A DNA stretch of 64,000 nt, from NCBI GenBank assembly GCA_019915015.1, contig JAHBBC010000052.1, positions 51,127-115,126 on the forward strand, written 5' to 3'. Every line of letters starts with the position of its first letter. The first letter of the stretch is position 1. The position numbers and the translations under genes are program-made. The notes beneath the pieces were generated by a model. The model was given only the letters and a program-made list of their open reading frames with translations, did no database searches and had not been told where the DNA came from. The stretch comes from Auriscalpium vulgare (lineage: Eukaryota > Basidiomycota > Agaricomycetes > Russulales > Auriscalpiaceae). This document shows, piece after piece, positions 34,300 to 45,716 of this stretch.

Positions 34300-34622
34300 C
34301 TAGTGCCCACCCGACACGGCCAGAGCTCATGTCCAGCGCATTCCTCGCCCTCCTCCACTCACCGCCTAACAACCCTCCCGGCACGGCATTCTGCAGCCTG
34401 CGCACGCAGGGCTGTCCACCGTACACCCCCGGCAAGTCCTGCTCCCCCAGCGCATGGCCTGCTTGCGCACGCGCAGCGAGACACAGTGCCAGCATGTCCG
34501 CGAGCGTGGATGCTGTCCCGTCGGGCGACGATATGTGGAACGTCTCGTTGAAGTCGGCGCGGGCGAACGCGAGGGTATACAGCGCAAGCAGGAGCTCCGA
34601 GTCGGTGCGGTAAGAGCGTCAC
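34300..34622 (-). pseudogene. gene fragment of unknown family
   Basis: The frame reads TDSELLLALYTLAFARADFN...ISSPDGTASTLADMLALCLA, with good codon character, and ends at a GTGAGT-like donor after NAVPGGLLG. A second coding-like stretch lies upstream on the same strand at about 34.98-35.16 kb (TVIHGPRLPATETVLSTNAI then ALTKNFIARLAFPEDVRVHC). I could not join the two without stops, so the locus is probably a decayed multi-exon gene. Family not recognised. Confidence 0.35.
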
Positions 34623-35557
34623 ATAACCGCCGCGCTGCGCCGCTCTTCAACGCAACACGGCGCAGCCCGCGCGCAGAAGATGGCGCATTCAGCTACACGG
34701 CGGCGGGCACGTCGCGCACGCAGAGAGCTCCTCGAGGGCGTACATGCAGAAAGCAGGCAGCACAACTGCGGCGTCACGCTGCGTAGAGCCTGCGGCGCAA
34801 TGGATCCTGGAAGTCAGCGCGGGCGGGCCTTGGGTGCTCCAGAGCGCCACGGGAGGAGGTCGACGCCGGCCTTGTCCGCCAACCGAGATCACTCGAAGTT
34901 GTCGCGCAATGTGGTCGAAGAGCGGGCCCCGCACGCAAGACCTCGGGGAGCTGCTGCTCTGCACCGTCATCGTCGGATGGGTACTTGCCGCAGGGCAGCT
35001 CGCAGTGGACCCGGACGTCCTCCGGGAATGCCAGGCGGGCGATGAAGTTTTTAGTCAGGGCGCTATGGCCCTGCGTAGGGCCGATGGCATTGGTAGAGAG
35101 CACCGTTTCGGTGGCCGGAAGGCGCGGGCCATGGATCACGGTGGATATTGCTGACGAGGGGAAGGCAGAATTTCGGGTGAAAGCGGACGCGCAAGCCAGA
35201 ATGGGGACATTTTCTGACGCGGATGGGCGGGCGAAGGTCGAGCGCGAAGCTGAACGAAGATCTCGACGTCCAATACGTGGAGGATCGTAGGAGCGAGAGA
35301 GCGAAAGCAAGAGTACCGCGCGGACAAAGCACGGCCGGGAGTGAGGTGGCAGTCGGGCTGGTCCTCGTGAACACTGACGATGCGTTTGGGGCACCCTGCC
35401 CACGCTCGTCCAGGACGCCATATAAATCTGCAGGCACATCAATTATGGCGGGGCGGACCAAAGGCGTGGAAGTACGAACCAGTAAAGCGCCTGACCAGCG
35501 CAGCCGCCGGACGTAGAGTTTGCTGTACGTCGATTGCGCTGATAGGCACGGGAGGTG

Positions 35558-35794
35558 CTAGCGGAAAAGACTGGGCGAGTGCGCGGATCCCGGTTTCAAA
35601 GCAGGGGGTTTGCATGCGCGATTGGCCTGTGAGACGATGCTTGCAGATACCGCAGAGGACGATTCTGAGAGGGCGATGACGTGGATGATGATAGTCACGC
35701 GGCCTTGGTGTGTATGATACGCACCAGTCAGCAAAGCGATGGTTAGAGGAGCAAAACATTAGCACGCACCGGGCCTGCTCCCGATGTCTGACAT
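35558..35794 (-). CDS. MSD-family small protein, copy 4
   Basis: Exon 1 encodes MSDIGSRPG. The GTGCGTGCTAATG...CACCAAG intron sits at the family position (phase 1), and exon 2 ends PGSAHSPSLFR at 35558. Without splicing the frame stops almost at once, which supports the intron. Confidence 0.35.
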
Positions 35795-36299
35795 GCCTCG
35801 AAGGTCGGGATCGTTCAAGGATCGTTCGAACAGGCGACGGTATGCGCCAGGCTTCGTGTTTTGCTAGGGACTGTCCGAGTCGGAAGTTAGCCTGAAGCGA
35901 TGGCAGAAGATGATGTGTCGCGCGCACCTGCGGACTTCTTTTCTTCTGCCCAAGAAACCGGGCCCGCTGTGATCATCACGCTTCTTCACCCTGCCTTGAG
36001 GCGCAAGCAGGACAGGCCAGGACGAAGAGTGGTCTGCATCGGGGTGCCTTCCATGCGCAGATGTCCAACACGAGATGTTGTGTATTGAGAGCCTGAGAGG
36101 TGCGTCCGATGGCTTGTGCGATGGGTGCGATGGGTGTGATGATGTGTGCGGTCAATGCAGAGACGACGAGGTGGCCCAGGTGACCGGTGTCTGGGGTCCG
36201 GTCTCGCTCGTTGACATCACACGGCCACTTGATGTCCTTCGACCTACGATGATCGTGCGCAGGGGCCAGTAGTCTGATGAGCGTGAAGGGTCCAGGTAG

Positions 36300-37679
36300 A
36301 GTGCCTGAGTGGAAATGGCAAGGCTGAGTCGGCTATGAACGGCGGTGGGAAGAAGCTAGCGGGGGATCGATAAGAGCATTGGGGAAGACGAAGAAAATTA
36401 GACGACACACTCTAGACACGCATAGATACGATGACTCTGTCATGTCATGGCCATTTTTGACGCCGACTAGGGGCGCTAGAACCAATCGTGCACGCCCATG
36501 TTGGTCGACACTCGGCTTGGTCGCCACTGAGACTGCGGGAGATTCGCGTGCAAGCCTTATTTCTTGACCGGTGCTTGAGGAGCATTCTGAAAAAACGCCG
36601 CGTCTGAGATTGGGGGAGAGGGGGGGGGGCGGCACCAAGGCGCCTAGTCTAGATTCATGGATCGATAAGCGATTTGACCCACCAGAGAACTGCAAGAACA
36701 CACCAAATATTTCTCTCATAGCGCGACATTCTCCGCCGCCCTACAGATTATCTGCAACGTCCGCGTGCACTGAGGGCTACATGCCTTACACGAACGATGA
36801 GCTCGATGTGATGAAAACAAGCCATTGACGCTTGATTGACGCGACGCACCGTGACGATCCCGCGCCAGCCTGTTATGGGCGCGTCCTCAAGTCATGGTAA
36901 TCATTCGGCGCTTCAGGCGGGGTGGATCGAATCGATGCGCAGGAAATTTGTGGCACCTGGCAAATGCGCGCAAGCGACTCGGGGAGGAATCGGAAGATGT
37001 CGATCTGGCGACCAGAGCTAGGCGAGCGTCGGAGGTAATCTTATGGCTGACTTCATACCGTATCCTATTTTTTAACCACCGCTTCGTAGATAAACGGCAT
37101 CTTACAGGGCTATGGCGCAGATAGAGCAAGAGGATAGCGCCACTGCGAGAGGGCAACAGACAGAGCGCCAACGTGGCGAGCACAGCGGGCGGGGGCACGC
37201 GTAGGAGGCCATCGCGTGCAGGTTGTGGAATGTTCCGGACTCGGAGCGCGTACTATGACGATGCTCTTGAACAAGGGTTTTGACGCGGTCACCGCTCACC
37301 AATTCTCCAGGACACCGGGTCTTCGGGGTCCATACTGTCGGGCCGTCGCCGCTGCGTGTCTGCGGCACTAGGTGAGCAAACAGAAGCCGCCGTGAGCGGC
37401 GTGCGCCGGGCCCGACCAGTCGCTCACTCAGCTCTGGCCTTGTATACCCTTTGTGTAGTCTACGCCATGGTGCCGCTGACCGAGTCACTGATGTACGGCA
37501 CGACATCTTCCTCGGCTGAGAATATTCGAGACGGACCTGTGCCGCCTTGGTGCCGCCTTTGATCCTCGTTTCATCTGTTTGTTTGGTGCGGTGCCGCAGG
37601 TGTGGGCGGGTATATATATGTGTCTACCTTCCCAGTAGATTCCTGTCCGCATTCCCTGGTCCAGTTCCTGTGGCCTGTC
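36300..37679 (+). other. no supported gene
   Basis: GC-rich sequence with short frames only; a run of G lies near 36625. I see no family signature or RNA gene. Confidence 0.4.
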
Positions 37680-38714
37680 ATGGTGACTGACAAATACGCC
37701 AAAAGCATGGTGCGTATCAACTCCCCCACTAGGCTGAAGCTTGTCTGAGCTTGTCGTACTATCAGGGTCATTCTTATGTCGAAGATAAACCTTTTTACCA
37801 TTCTGTCTTCGTCTCTACACCTCCAGGCCAAACTTCGCTTGCTAGTGGAGCTCTCCCACCTCCAAGGCCAACTTGGCTTGCCGGTAGAGCTCCCCCACCT
37901 CCAAGCGATGCTTGGCTTGCCGATGAAATTCTATCACCTACAGGCGAACATCCGCTTCCAGTCGCAATTCTCCCAAGGGCACTCGGAAAACCAGCGGCAA
38001 TTGCTTGGCTTAAAGACTTTACAAATAAAAAGTCATCCAAAGGCGCAACAGATGAGCTGGAGCTCGACAGGCTCCAGACATCTCCAGATACACAGAGAGT
38101 TTTCGCAACAATCGAAAACGGAGATCGCGTTCTAGTCGATGTGATCAATAACGGACAGTGGAAGAACATGCGCATCGTGCCGTTTTCCGCTCGCCCTGGG
38201 GGCTGGGCTCGCAAACCTGAATCTCATTTGGCTTCTAATTCAGCTCTTGCCACTCAACGGGCTCAACCCTTCCTATTCTTCAACGACTCCGTTGTATCAT
38301 TAGGGAGGCCTGTGTCAGCGTTCAGTCAACCCACCAAGTCCAGTGACTCTTCCGCGACCCAAACCCAAACTGAACGCCACATAGTTCGGATCTCGGTCAG
38401 TATAGTTGCTTGTTCTGTGTTTCATCCTTTGATTAATGTCGAGTGCATTGCCTTTCCTTTTCTAGTGGCCTGGGTATGCTGTTTTCGACTGTCCGTATGA
38501 TATATCAACGTACGACAGCTTAGTTGAAAAGCTGCATGAAGTGATCAGTTGCTTCTTTTCAGCTGGTGTACCTCGCGATCGCAGGAACCAATGGATCAAG
38601 TACAGAATCAATGGAGAAGGAGGAATCCTGTTGAACGATGTCTTTGTTCTTGGCCTTTTCCCCACGCCGTCAAACATATGGCTACTTGTATTGGGTACTA
38701 GAAAACTGGCGTGA
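37680..38714 (+). CDS. three-exon protein with WPGY domain, copy 1
   Basis: Exons 37680-37709, 37766-38395 and 38466-38714 join in phase 0 throughout, giving 302 residues. After MVTDKYAKSM comes a proline-rich segment with two imperfect repeats (ALPPPRPTWLA, APPPPSDAWLA), then a compact region (DTQRVFATIENGDRVLVDVI). The last exon begins exactly at WPGY and holds LVEKLHEVISCFFSAGV, NQWIKYRI and LLNDVFVLGLFPT. The gene at 50.0-51.3 kb has the same intron directly before WPGY and a similar C-terminal layout, so the two are paralogues. No known domain recognised; no signal peptide. Confidence 0.8.
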
Positions 38715-40570
38715 CCAGGATGGGGCATATTTAGATTGGAGAATAGTTTACCAAGCGGCTGTCTTCCTCTGATAATTAGGACATTCCCATCATGGTTGTC
38801 TGTCATTATCACAGACTGGGTACATTCGATCAACATGCTCGGACGATTCTCTAGCGCTCTACGCCACGAAAAGCGAGCTGTTTTCAAGATAGGCATGAAA
38901 TATTGACATTGGGATACGCGCACGTTAGGGGGCTAAGACCTCCGACGTCACATGGGTCCGTCATCCCTGCGGGTCGGTTTGGGGTGCCACCCAAAGGCGA
39001 TGAGAAGAGCGTGACGATGCTGCCCGCGCGAACTTCAGAATGATTAAATACACGCCACGCCACACTACGTCTGCTTAACATAACACACAATAACACCGAA
39101 AGATGGCTGACGCTGAGCGCAACACACCGCCACCCTTACGCCACGCGCATTCGCCGCCCAGCGATACCCGCGACACCTACGCGACTCCACCACCTGTGAC
39201 GCGACATTGTCCAGGATGTGAGCGCGAGCGCAGCATGACAGGGGGATGTGGCTATCTGTCGCTCGGAGGATGATACAGAGCAGCAGGGCGTCGCAGCAGT
39301 GGTGCACTGAGATGCTGCAGGGAGCGAAGGCCATAACTCATCTCTTCAAGGACGACGACGACCGGCCGTGGTGTCGAGCGAGAGGTGCGTGGAGGGCGTT
39401 TGAATTAAAGCGACGGTGACTTCGCCAGCTGTTTAGCTTACAGGGAGTATATGTAGAAGAGGATGGAGGCGCGTGTATGGTCTATGACGCAAGCTACTGG
39501 TTCGCGCCTGGTCGTTGGCTTGGTCAGAGAGCCTCACCTACCGCGCGCCCCTTATCCTGCCCGGTCATGTCAACGCATTTGAGGCGCGCGCCGTCCAATA
39601 CCCGCAGCATCACAGGAGCGAGAGAGCGAAAAGCAGGGAGGACCGCCAGGCGATTGACGAAGCACGACCGAGAGTGAGGCCGTCGGGCAATGTGTCGATG
39701 CTCGTCGACACCGAAGATGCGTTTGACCGGGCGAAGGCCGTGCTGTATGCGCCCTGCCCTCTAAGACGCTAGGTACCGCCGTGCCGTGCAATCGCGCCTC
39801 CCAGTGGTTTTCTAAAGTGACATAGACCATCAGCAATGATCGTGCGGTCGGCAGGGGCAGGGAAGAGAAAACATACAGCTGGAAGTCGCGCACCCACCGC
39901 TGATCAGAGCACTCCATGTTCTGCCTAGGTCCGATGATAAGTGGGTCCTTCATCAACAGGACAGGGCATGGAAAATCGTCTTTCGCAGCGGAAACCGGGC
40001 ACGGCGCATCCTTGGTGGTGTCTTCCGGGTGGCATAGCTGATAAGGAGCCGTAGATAAGCGTCTAGTAACGACCGCCGACTTCGACTTCATAGAGCAATC
40101 AGGTGATGGATCGCGGTGCGACTTTGAGAACTAGAGAAAAATGAGAGAGTCGATGGTACACGCTGTCCATGGCATAGAGTGGTAGGGTGGGCTAGGCGCA
40201 GCGTGAGTGACGGCCAGATGATCCCATCGACGATCGTGAGAGCTGATTGAACGCGCGCCGGACGTTCTCGAGACAGAGCGATCGGGATAGTAGGATAGAG
40301 GGCAGACAGCCTCACAAGCCGGATTGAACGCCAAACCGTGAGAGAAAGGCGAAACTGAGCACGATAGCGCGCCACGACCGTTGCCGGCAGACGATCACGG
40401 CAAGACGAACCCAACTGCGCTCGTCATCGAAACTGCCCTGATGGCCGCACAATCCACACACCAGCCTGACAAGCGTGGAATAGGCGTGTACAGACCAATA
40501 GGCGTGTACAGACCCGACAGCGATCCAGACGTTCTGTGCGCAGCGCATTCGGTGAACGTTCGCACGGGGA
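38715..40570. other. no supported gene; part of the repeat field
   Basis: Contains a diverged copy of the 35.2-kb repeat near 39590-39740. Other frames are short and overlap in several registers. No gene called. Confidence 0.4.
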
Positions 40571-40574
40571 AGCA

Positions 40575-40580
40575 GATAAA
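40575..40580 (+). promoter_or_regulatory. TATA-like element of peptide gene copy 1
   Basis: GATAAA lies 62 bp before the ATG at 40637. Copies 2, 4 and 8 have TATAAAA or TATAAAG 53-65 bp before their ATGs. Confidence 0.45.
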
Positions 40581-40636
40581 GCGGGCACTCACCCAGTCTC
40601 CACAAGCATCAAGAGTTCGCTGACCATCATCCAGCG

Positions 40637-40847
40637 ATGCAGACTCAAACCTTGAACATCCTCGAGGCCCTCGTGGCCTTCGCTGCTTGCGCGCACGCGC
40701 TACCCACTCCCGCTGCTGACGGTATCGTTGTCTGCTCGACAGATGCAGACGCTGATGAGGTCCTCTTGTACAGACGAATTGGACGTCCGCCAGTGCACTG
40801 CGCCTTGGCTGAAGCGCGCGCCATGCAACGATTCGAAATATCTCTGA
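40637..40847 (+). CDS. secreted PWLKR-peptide precursor, copy 1
   Basis: Exon 40637-40721 and exon 40774-40847 join in phase 1 across a 52-nt intron (GTATCG...TACAG), giving 52 residues. Residues 1-21 are a signal peptide (hydrophobic LEALVAFAACAHA), cleaved probably before LPTP. The C-terminal part has the family core RQCTAPWLKRAPC, where two cysteines bracket a ring of nine residues with a dibasic KR inside, then NDSKYL. One disulfide seems likely in the secreted product; KR could be a Kex2 site. First of about nine dispersed copies. Function unknown; there is no CaaX end, so it is not a standard basidiomycete pheromone precursor. Confidence 0.65.
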
Positions 40848-41518
40848 GTGACGGTCGGCGTCCAGGATGTCGTGCGTGCGTTGGAGTAAGGACGTCTGAG
40901 AGCAATATGGAGGGCGTCGAAGGGCTGTCCGCGTTCTTGGGGCAGTTGGTGCGCCAACTCGGAATATATTTGCTGAGGGGGAAAAGTTGACCTCGACTGG
41001 CGCAAGGAAGCTGCGCAAAGCAGACTGACAGACGCATATATTCTTGATTTCGTGGGAGCGTAATATACGGCGACAAGCAGAGCTTTTGTGAGTGACAGCA
41101 GGACCCACGAAGCGTGCGAGTGGGATGAGCGACAGTAGTGGCCGCGAACAGGCCGGCGCTTCGTGATGCTGCATCATGCCTAGTCATGATGGATGATGGA
41201 CTGAATAGGGATCGACGTTCTCGACGATTTTCAAGGCCGGCACCCAGGTGTCCGTGTCGACGTATCCGCACATGCCCGACAGCTGCACCCCGGGCTGTTG
41301 GCAAGACCGACAGGTCAGGTCTTTGCGCTGGGATTGGAAGATGGGCGATGCTCACCAATTATACGCCGCCCGCTCACCGTGCGCGGGTGACACAATCAGC
41401 GCCCGAGCGGTCGAGCTTGACGGACGTGGGCTCGCTCTGTCTGTGTACGCCGGGGCCGGCGGCTCCAGTCTACGTTTAGCATTGGCAACGATCAGAAGGA
41501 GTTCCGAGGGCAATGAGG

Positions 41519-41525
41519 TATAAAA
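41519..41525 (+). promoter_or_regulatory. TATA box of peptide gene copy 2
   Basis: TATAAAA lies 55 bp before the ATG at 41574, followed by a leader with GTGCTCACCG, which recurs (ACGTGCTTACTG and similar) in other copies. Confidence 0.55.
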
Positions 41526-41573
41526 GAACGTGCTCACCGTCGATGTCAGCCAGCCGTACCAGCACCACCCGTC

Positions 41574-41784
41574 ATGCAATTTCTCTCCTTCACCGCGCTC
41601 GCTACCCTCGCCGTCCTCGCATCCTTCGTTCACGCGCTCCCCGCGCCTGTCGACGAACGTTCCGTTGGTTCGTTTGTCGTCTTCTCCCAGTCCCGAGAAC
41701 GAGACTGACCTGTCGCCGCCAGAGCAGTTGAACGTCCGCCAGTGTCCCTGGCTGAAGCGTGGCCCATGCACACACGAGGATTGA
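41574..41784 (+). CDS. secreted PWLKR-peptide precursor, copy 2
   Basis: Exons 41574-41667 and 41723-41784 join in phase 1 across a 55-nt intron, giving 51 residues. The signal peptide ends VHA before LPAPVDERS. Exon 2 encodes EQLNVRQCPWLKRGPCTHED, the clearest form of the core: C-P-W-L-K-R-G-P-C, a seven-residue ring if the cysteines pair. A TATA box, conserved leader and conserved exon layout support expression. With copy 8 (57115) it defines the family pattern LNxRxCPWLKRxPC. Confidence 0.75.
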
Positions 41785-43292
41785 TTAGCCGATGGGACGC
41801 CCAGGCTGTCGTGACAACGAAGCGGATGATGTAGCTGGTTTGAGGTTGCGTGGCGAAGCAGATTTCTGAGATGGCCGTCGAGGCTGGACGAGGAGGAAAT
41901 CGGAATGCGCGGACGCGTGTGGATGGGTAGAGGTAGCGCCTTGGGGACATACGAATGCGCATACAGCTAGCCTGGATGAGCGGCCTGTTTGATCGCGTTA
42001 GAAAGAGCGAGAGAGAGGAGTAATTTAGACTCACCAACCTGCTTGCCTCCGCTAGGCTCGACGGCGCACGCGGAAGCGACGTTGTTTGAAGACGACCCAG
42101 AGCACTCGAATATTGCGCCGGAGAGACGCAGGAGTCGCTGCACCTCGGCGTGTGGACCATCTGGGCGCTCGCTCGTCCGTGCAGGAGCCCGCCAACCCGC
42201 ACCACGAGTACTGTGATGACGCGCCCGACAGACGACGCGTACAGGATTCCGTCCGCACAACACCCTGCTCAGTCGCGCTGTCGCCTGACGCGTGGCTTCA
42301 GCTTCGAGCCAGACAGCCTATGCGAAGTGTGATCAGCAACCGTATCTCCGAGCAAGGTATAAACCGCGCACGCACTGCCAGTCCTTGCTCAACCGTCACA
42401 ATCTAGCTATGCCCTTCCACTTCCTCGGTCGTCGCGACCTTCGAAATTTCGCTGATTGCGCTTTTCAGCGAGCCGTCGGTGGCAGTGGCAGGAGGTTTGG
42501 ATGGAATGCGGTATGAGCGTGATTAAGAGCTCGCCAAGGGCAAGCGACTAAATGCCTGCGTTAGTCGTAGCGTGGCTGATACGCCGGAGACGCAGGAGGA
42601 CTTGTCAGTGGATATATGGTGTTGAGAGGTCGGCAGCATACTGTTGACGACCTGGACGAGACATCCTCGCCAAAGGCGGAGGCGAGTAAGGAGGAGTCTA
42701 GGATAGTGAACGTGGAACGAGTGTCGCGGACTCCGTGTTGTCGCATAAGCAGAGATACGTCCGGCCCCGCACCGGTGTCTGCGTGCGACCAGGATCGCCG
42801 ACGACACGTGCGATGATCGACGTATGTGACTCCCGGATCTTGAGGCGGAATCGACACAACGCCCGAGCAGGCCGTCTTGAAGGACGCTGCAGACAGACCT
42901 TGGGCTTCGTGATGGCGCCATCATGGGCGTCACGATGGATAGAAGTCGACAGCGATCGACGCTATCGCTGTCGGAAGGCGGTCAGCGTCCACGAATCCGT
43001 GTTGAACGTGAACGGGCCGCAGTCTCCACCGGCCGCCTGGTGGGCACGGCGAAGGGTCAGCGCTGTGCGATTGCTCGAGATACAGCTCAGGCTCACATGG
43101 AATTGACTGGGATCGACGTGCGGAGGTCCTGCGAAGCAGCGCTCGACCGGGCGACTCGACGGACGTGGGCGTGCCGATGCCGGACTCTGCGTCAGAAATG
43201 GGCGACGTCAAAAGGCGTTCTGGAGAGCAGGAAGGGTATACTGACGTGCACCAATTGTCATTCCACAGCCCGTCTGCGTCCACCAGCACGAT

Positions 43293-43485
43293 CCACCGTG
43301 AACTTGCCCTCCCCGCTCCCGCGGCCCTCGCGTCCTTCATCTACGCGCTTCCCGCGGCTTCGTCGCCTGTGTTCTCCCAATAGATACGAGGCTGGGGTGT
43401 CGAGGGGAGAGCAGCCGAGCGCTCGCTCGTGCGCTGAAGCGGTCGCGTTGTTCTGGGGAGAACAATTGACCGTGGCCCAACGGTG
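43293..43485 (+). pseudogene. PWLKR-peptide precursor, copy 3, decayed
   Basis: The leader (CCAGCACGATCCACC) matches copy 8, but the start codon is GTG. The signal-peptide region is recognisable as LASFIYALPAA. At the core, GAGCAGCCGAGCGCTCGC is followed by TCGTGCGCTGAAGCGG, so bases around the CPW codons are lost and the frame shifts. The end GGAGAACAATTGA resembles copy 8 (GGAGAATAATTGA). Confidence 0.65.
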
Positions 43486-43719
43486 ACGAGGTCGGTCAAT
43501 TGGTGTCGGACGCGTGGCGAAGTTGTTGCCGGATATTGAGCGCCGCCGCAGGACAGAGGAAAGATCTGGAATGTCATGGAAGGGTAGTAGGACACGATTG
43601 TTGTTGCGAAGCGGATGAATGGGTAGCAGTAGTGTGGCGCGGGCATACAAGGGAATACAAGACATTTACGGAGCGTGGCGATCGCCTACTTGAACACGTT
43701 GTAGATCGGAATAGCAAAA

Positions 43720-44160
43720 GAGAGCGTGAAATTTACTGACCTGGTCGTCGACGCAATCTTGCGACCTTGCGGCTTCTGCGCGCGGGAGACGTGGCGCCAG
43801 ACGCATAGGCGCCCATGGGAGAACAACACGTTTGCAGCTCGGGGATGCGGAAGAGTGAACCTCGTGGGTTTAGGTCGTGAGCGTCGTCCAGGCGGCGTGA
43901 TTCCTAGGACATTCGTTGACGAGAGAAAGACAGAGATGCGACGTTGGAACTCACCTAGGCGTTCCACGCATCCGACACGTCACGCTACGAAAAGAGACGA
44001 CATGTCTCTCCTCACACTCCTTCCTGCCCATCGTTTCGCGAGCTTCGTGTCGTCGAGCAACCTAGACAGTGACAAGGGCCGGGGTGAGCGGATGGCGATA
44101 CGGAGGAGGCGGGTAGAAAGACGGGCGATCGGGCCTGCTTCGCGCTTGATTGACCGATCA
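43720..44160 (-). other. spliced-looking minus-strand block of the peptide units
   Basis: Read on the minus strand: an upstream segment ending CCTAG|GTGAGT, a ~52-nt intron-like stretch ending CCTAG, an exon-like segment of about 170 nt, and a further donor CAG|GTCAGT. The same order recurs at 53460-53760, 56240-56520 and 58715-59000. Open frames differ between copies, so it may be a decayed coding gene or a non-coding transcript. Confidence 0.35.
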
Positions 44161-44896
44161 TCATGATAGGCAGGGACGGATCGCCGGCCGGCTTGTGCGG
44201 ACGCAGGCGATGGCGCACGGTGTACGCCGCACACGCTGGTACTGGTGGCCCTGCGAGTGCTGGCCGACGTAGTACGAAAACCGCGAAGCTGAGGGCACAC
44301 GTGACTCTGTGTCACGTCGTGCTCGCGCCGCCATCAACGAGAGAAGACAATGACGCAACGTAGCACTCACCGGCCACGTCGAATCGGCCACACAAGCCCT
44401 CCTTCTGCTACGCCTCTTGCTCATCTATCATGAGGACAACGTTGTTGATCAGCGCTGACGGAGACAACGTACACCGAGGCGAGCGTGAGGCCACGTCGGC
44501 GGAGACGTGGCGGTTGGCTGATCACCGATCAAGCATAGCGGCTGGTATGGGCCCGTGCCTGTGATGATATGAGGTGAGTGCTCCTGGGATTCGGTATCGG
44601 AGATGTCGTGCGACTGGAGGGCCGTTTGATGAAGGAAAGCGCTGCGTGCTGCGTGTAGGGAGAGACGTGGGAGTAATACAACAGAACAGAGCGCGTGGTA
44701 TGCATCGACGTGTCGCGCGTACGCGTCTGCTCTGGGGTGGGCGGGCCACAGACATAGCACGTCTCCTTCTCCACGCGCCACATCGCATGGTGGCACAACA
44801 AACTCTGTAGTGGTCGTATATAAGTGCTGTACCTCGCCGCAATATTCATCAACCCAGACATCCACTGTTTAACAAACCCCCATTATTCCACGTCCC

Positions 44897-45359
44897 ATGC
44901 CTGACCCTGATCCCCTCAAAGTGAGCGGTGTTTGTACCCTCATATGACTGGCTCATGCGCTGAGACCATGTTGAAGGAAGCTACATATCTCCAGGTGCCA
45001 TGCGACGAGGAGCTCCAAAGGCTTATTGGTGGATCCGGATGGCTGTCAAATACACAATCTTACCCAGAGTTGACGGCGGAGCAGGGAGAGCCTGTCAAGC
45101 ATATCCATGAGGCGCCGCTGAACGAATCGTTTGAATCTCTTTTGGAATATCTTAATTCCACCGATGAAATATGGCCAGGTGTAGTACGTGCATAATTTGC
45201 AGCATGCTGGGAGCAACATCTCACAATTTCCTTCCAGAATTCTTTGCCACATTTGCCCCCATATCACAACAGTGCCCACATACCGGTAAGCGTAGAGTTG
45301 GAGATACTGTAACTGTGTCTCACCGAGCTTGATCAGGATACGCAACACTGGACAAATGA
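44897..45359 (+). CDS. small four-exon hypothetical protein
   Basis: Exons 44897-44920, 44977-45178, 45238-45285 and 45337-45359 join in frame (phases 0, 1, 1), giving 98 residues: MPDPDPLK, then EATYLQVPCDEELQRLIGG and LNESFESLLEYLNSTDEIW, ending HTGYATLDK. A TATA element (TATATAAG, about 44816) lies about 80 bp upstream, supporting the start. No signal peptide and no recognised domain. Confidence 0.5.
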
Positions 45360-45500
45360 CGCTATGGGCGACAATATCGAGAGCTATGACCCAGACTCGG
45401 AGTTTGCATCAGCAAAAGTGCACAAAAGTTGCAGCGGCTTGCAGCGGCCACCAGCCACGTGCCATCGTTACAGCCGCTGCCGGCGAGTTACCGGCGCGAT

Positions 45501-45632
45501 GCAAGCCTGGCGACTGGCTTACGACCGAACGCAAGTCTTGCGGGCGGCGTACAACATCGATGCAAGGCTGGTGGGTGGCTTACAACTCGAGCGCAAGGCT
45601 GGTGGGAGGCTTACAATTCGAGCGCAAGGCTG
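45501..45632 (+). repeat. 31-bp minisatellite, four units plus a partial
   Basis: Units begin GCAAG at 45501, 45531, 45562, 45593 and 45624 (spacing 30, 31, 31, 31). Units 3 and 4 are nearly identical (GCAAGGCTGGTGGG.GGCTTA); earlier units are diverged. Confidence 0.85.
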
Positions 45633-45716
45633 ACAATGGGTTTTCAACTCGGCAGGAGGCTGATAGACAGCATGTCAGCCATTGACAAGTCTTTCGGGCA
45701 GCGTGAGTACATATCA

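Larger units (their letters stand above)
33600..36300. repeat. segmental duplication (33.6-34.2 and 35.7-36.3 kb, with further copies)
   Basis: The segment containing GGGACTGTCCGAGTCG followed by TTAGCCTGA occurs at 33720 and 35868. The text around GGTGTCTGGGGTCCG recurs at 34080 and 36188. GCAGGCACATCA segments recur at 33281 and 35430. The block near 35260 (GGAGCGAGAGAGCGAAA-like) returns near 39610. These are diverged tandem copies of a unit of about 2 kb. Confidence 0.6.

Noticed and set aside
40395..41358. Long minus-strand frames over peptide copies 1 and 2
   Set aside because: They are antisense to well-supported spliced genes and have no motif of their own.
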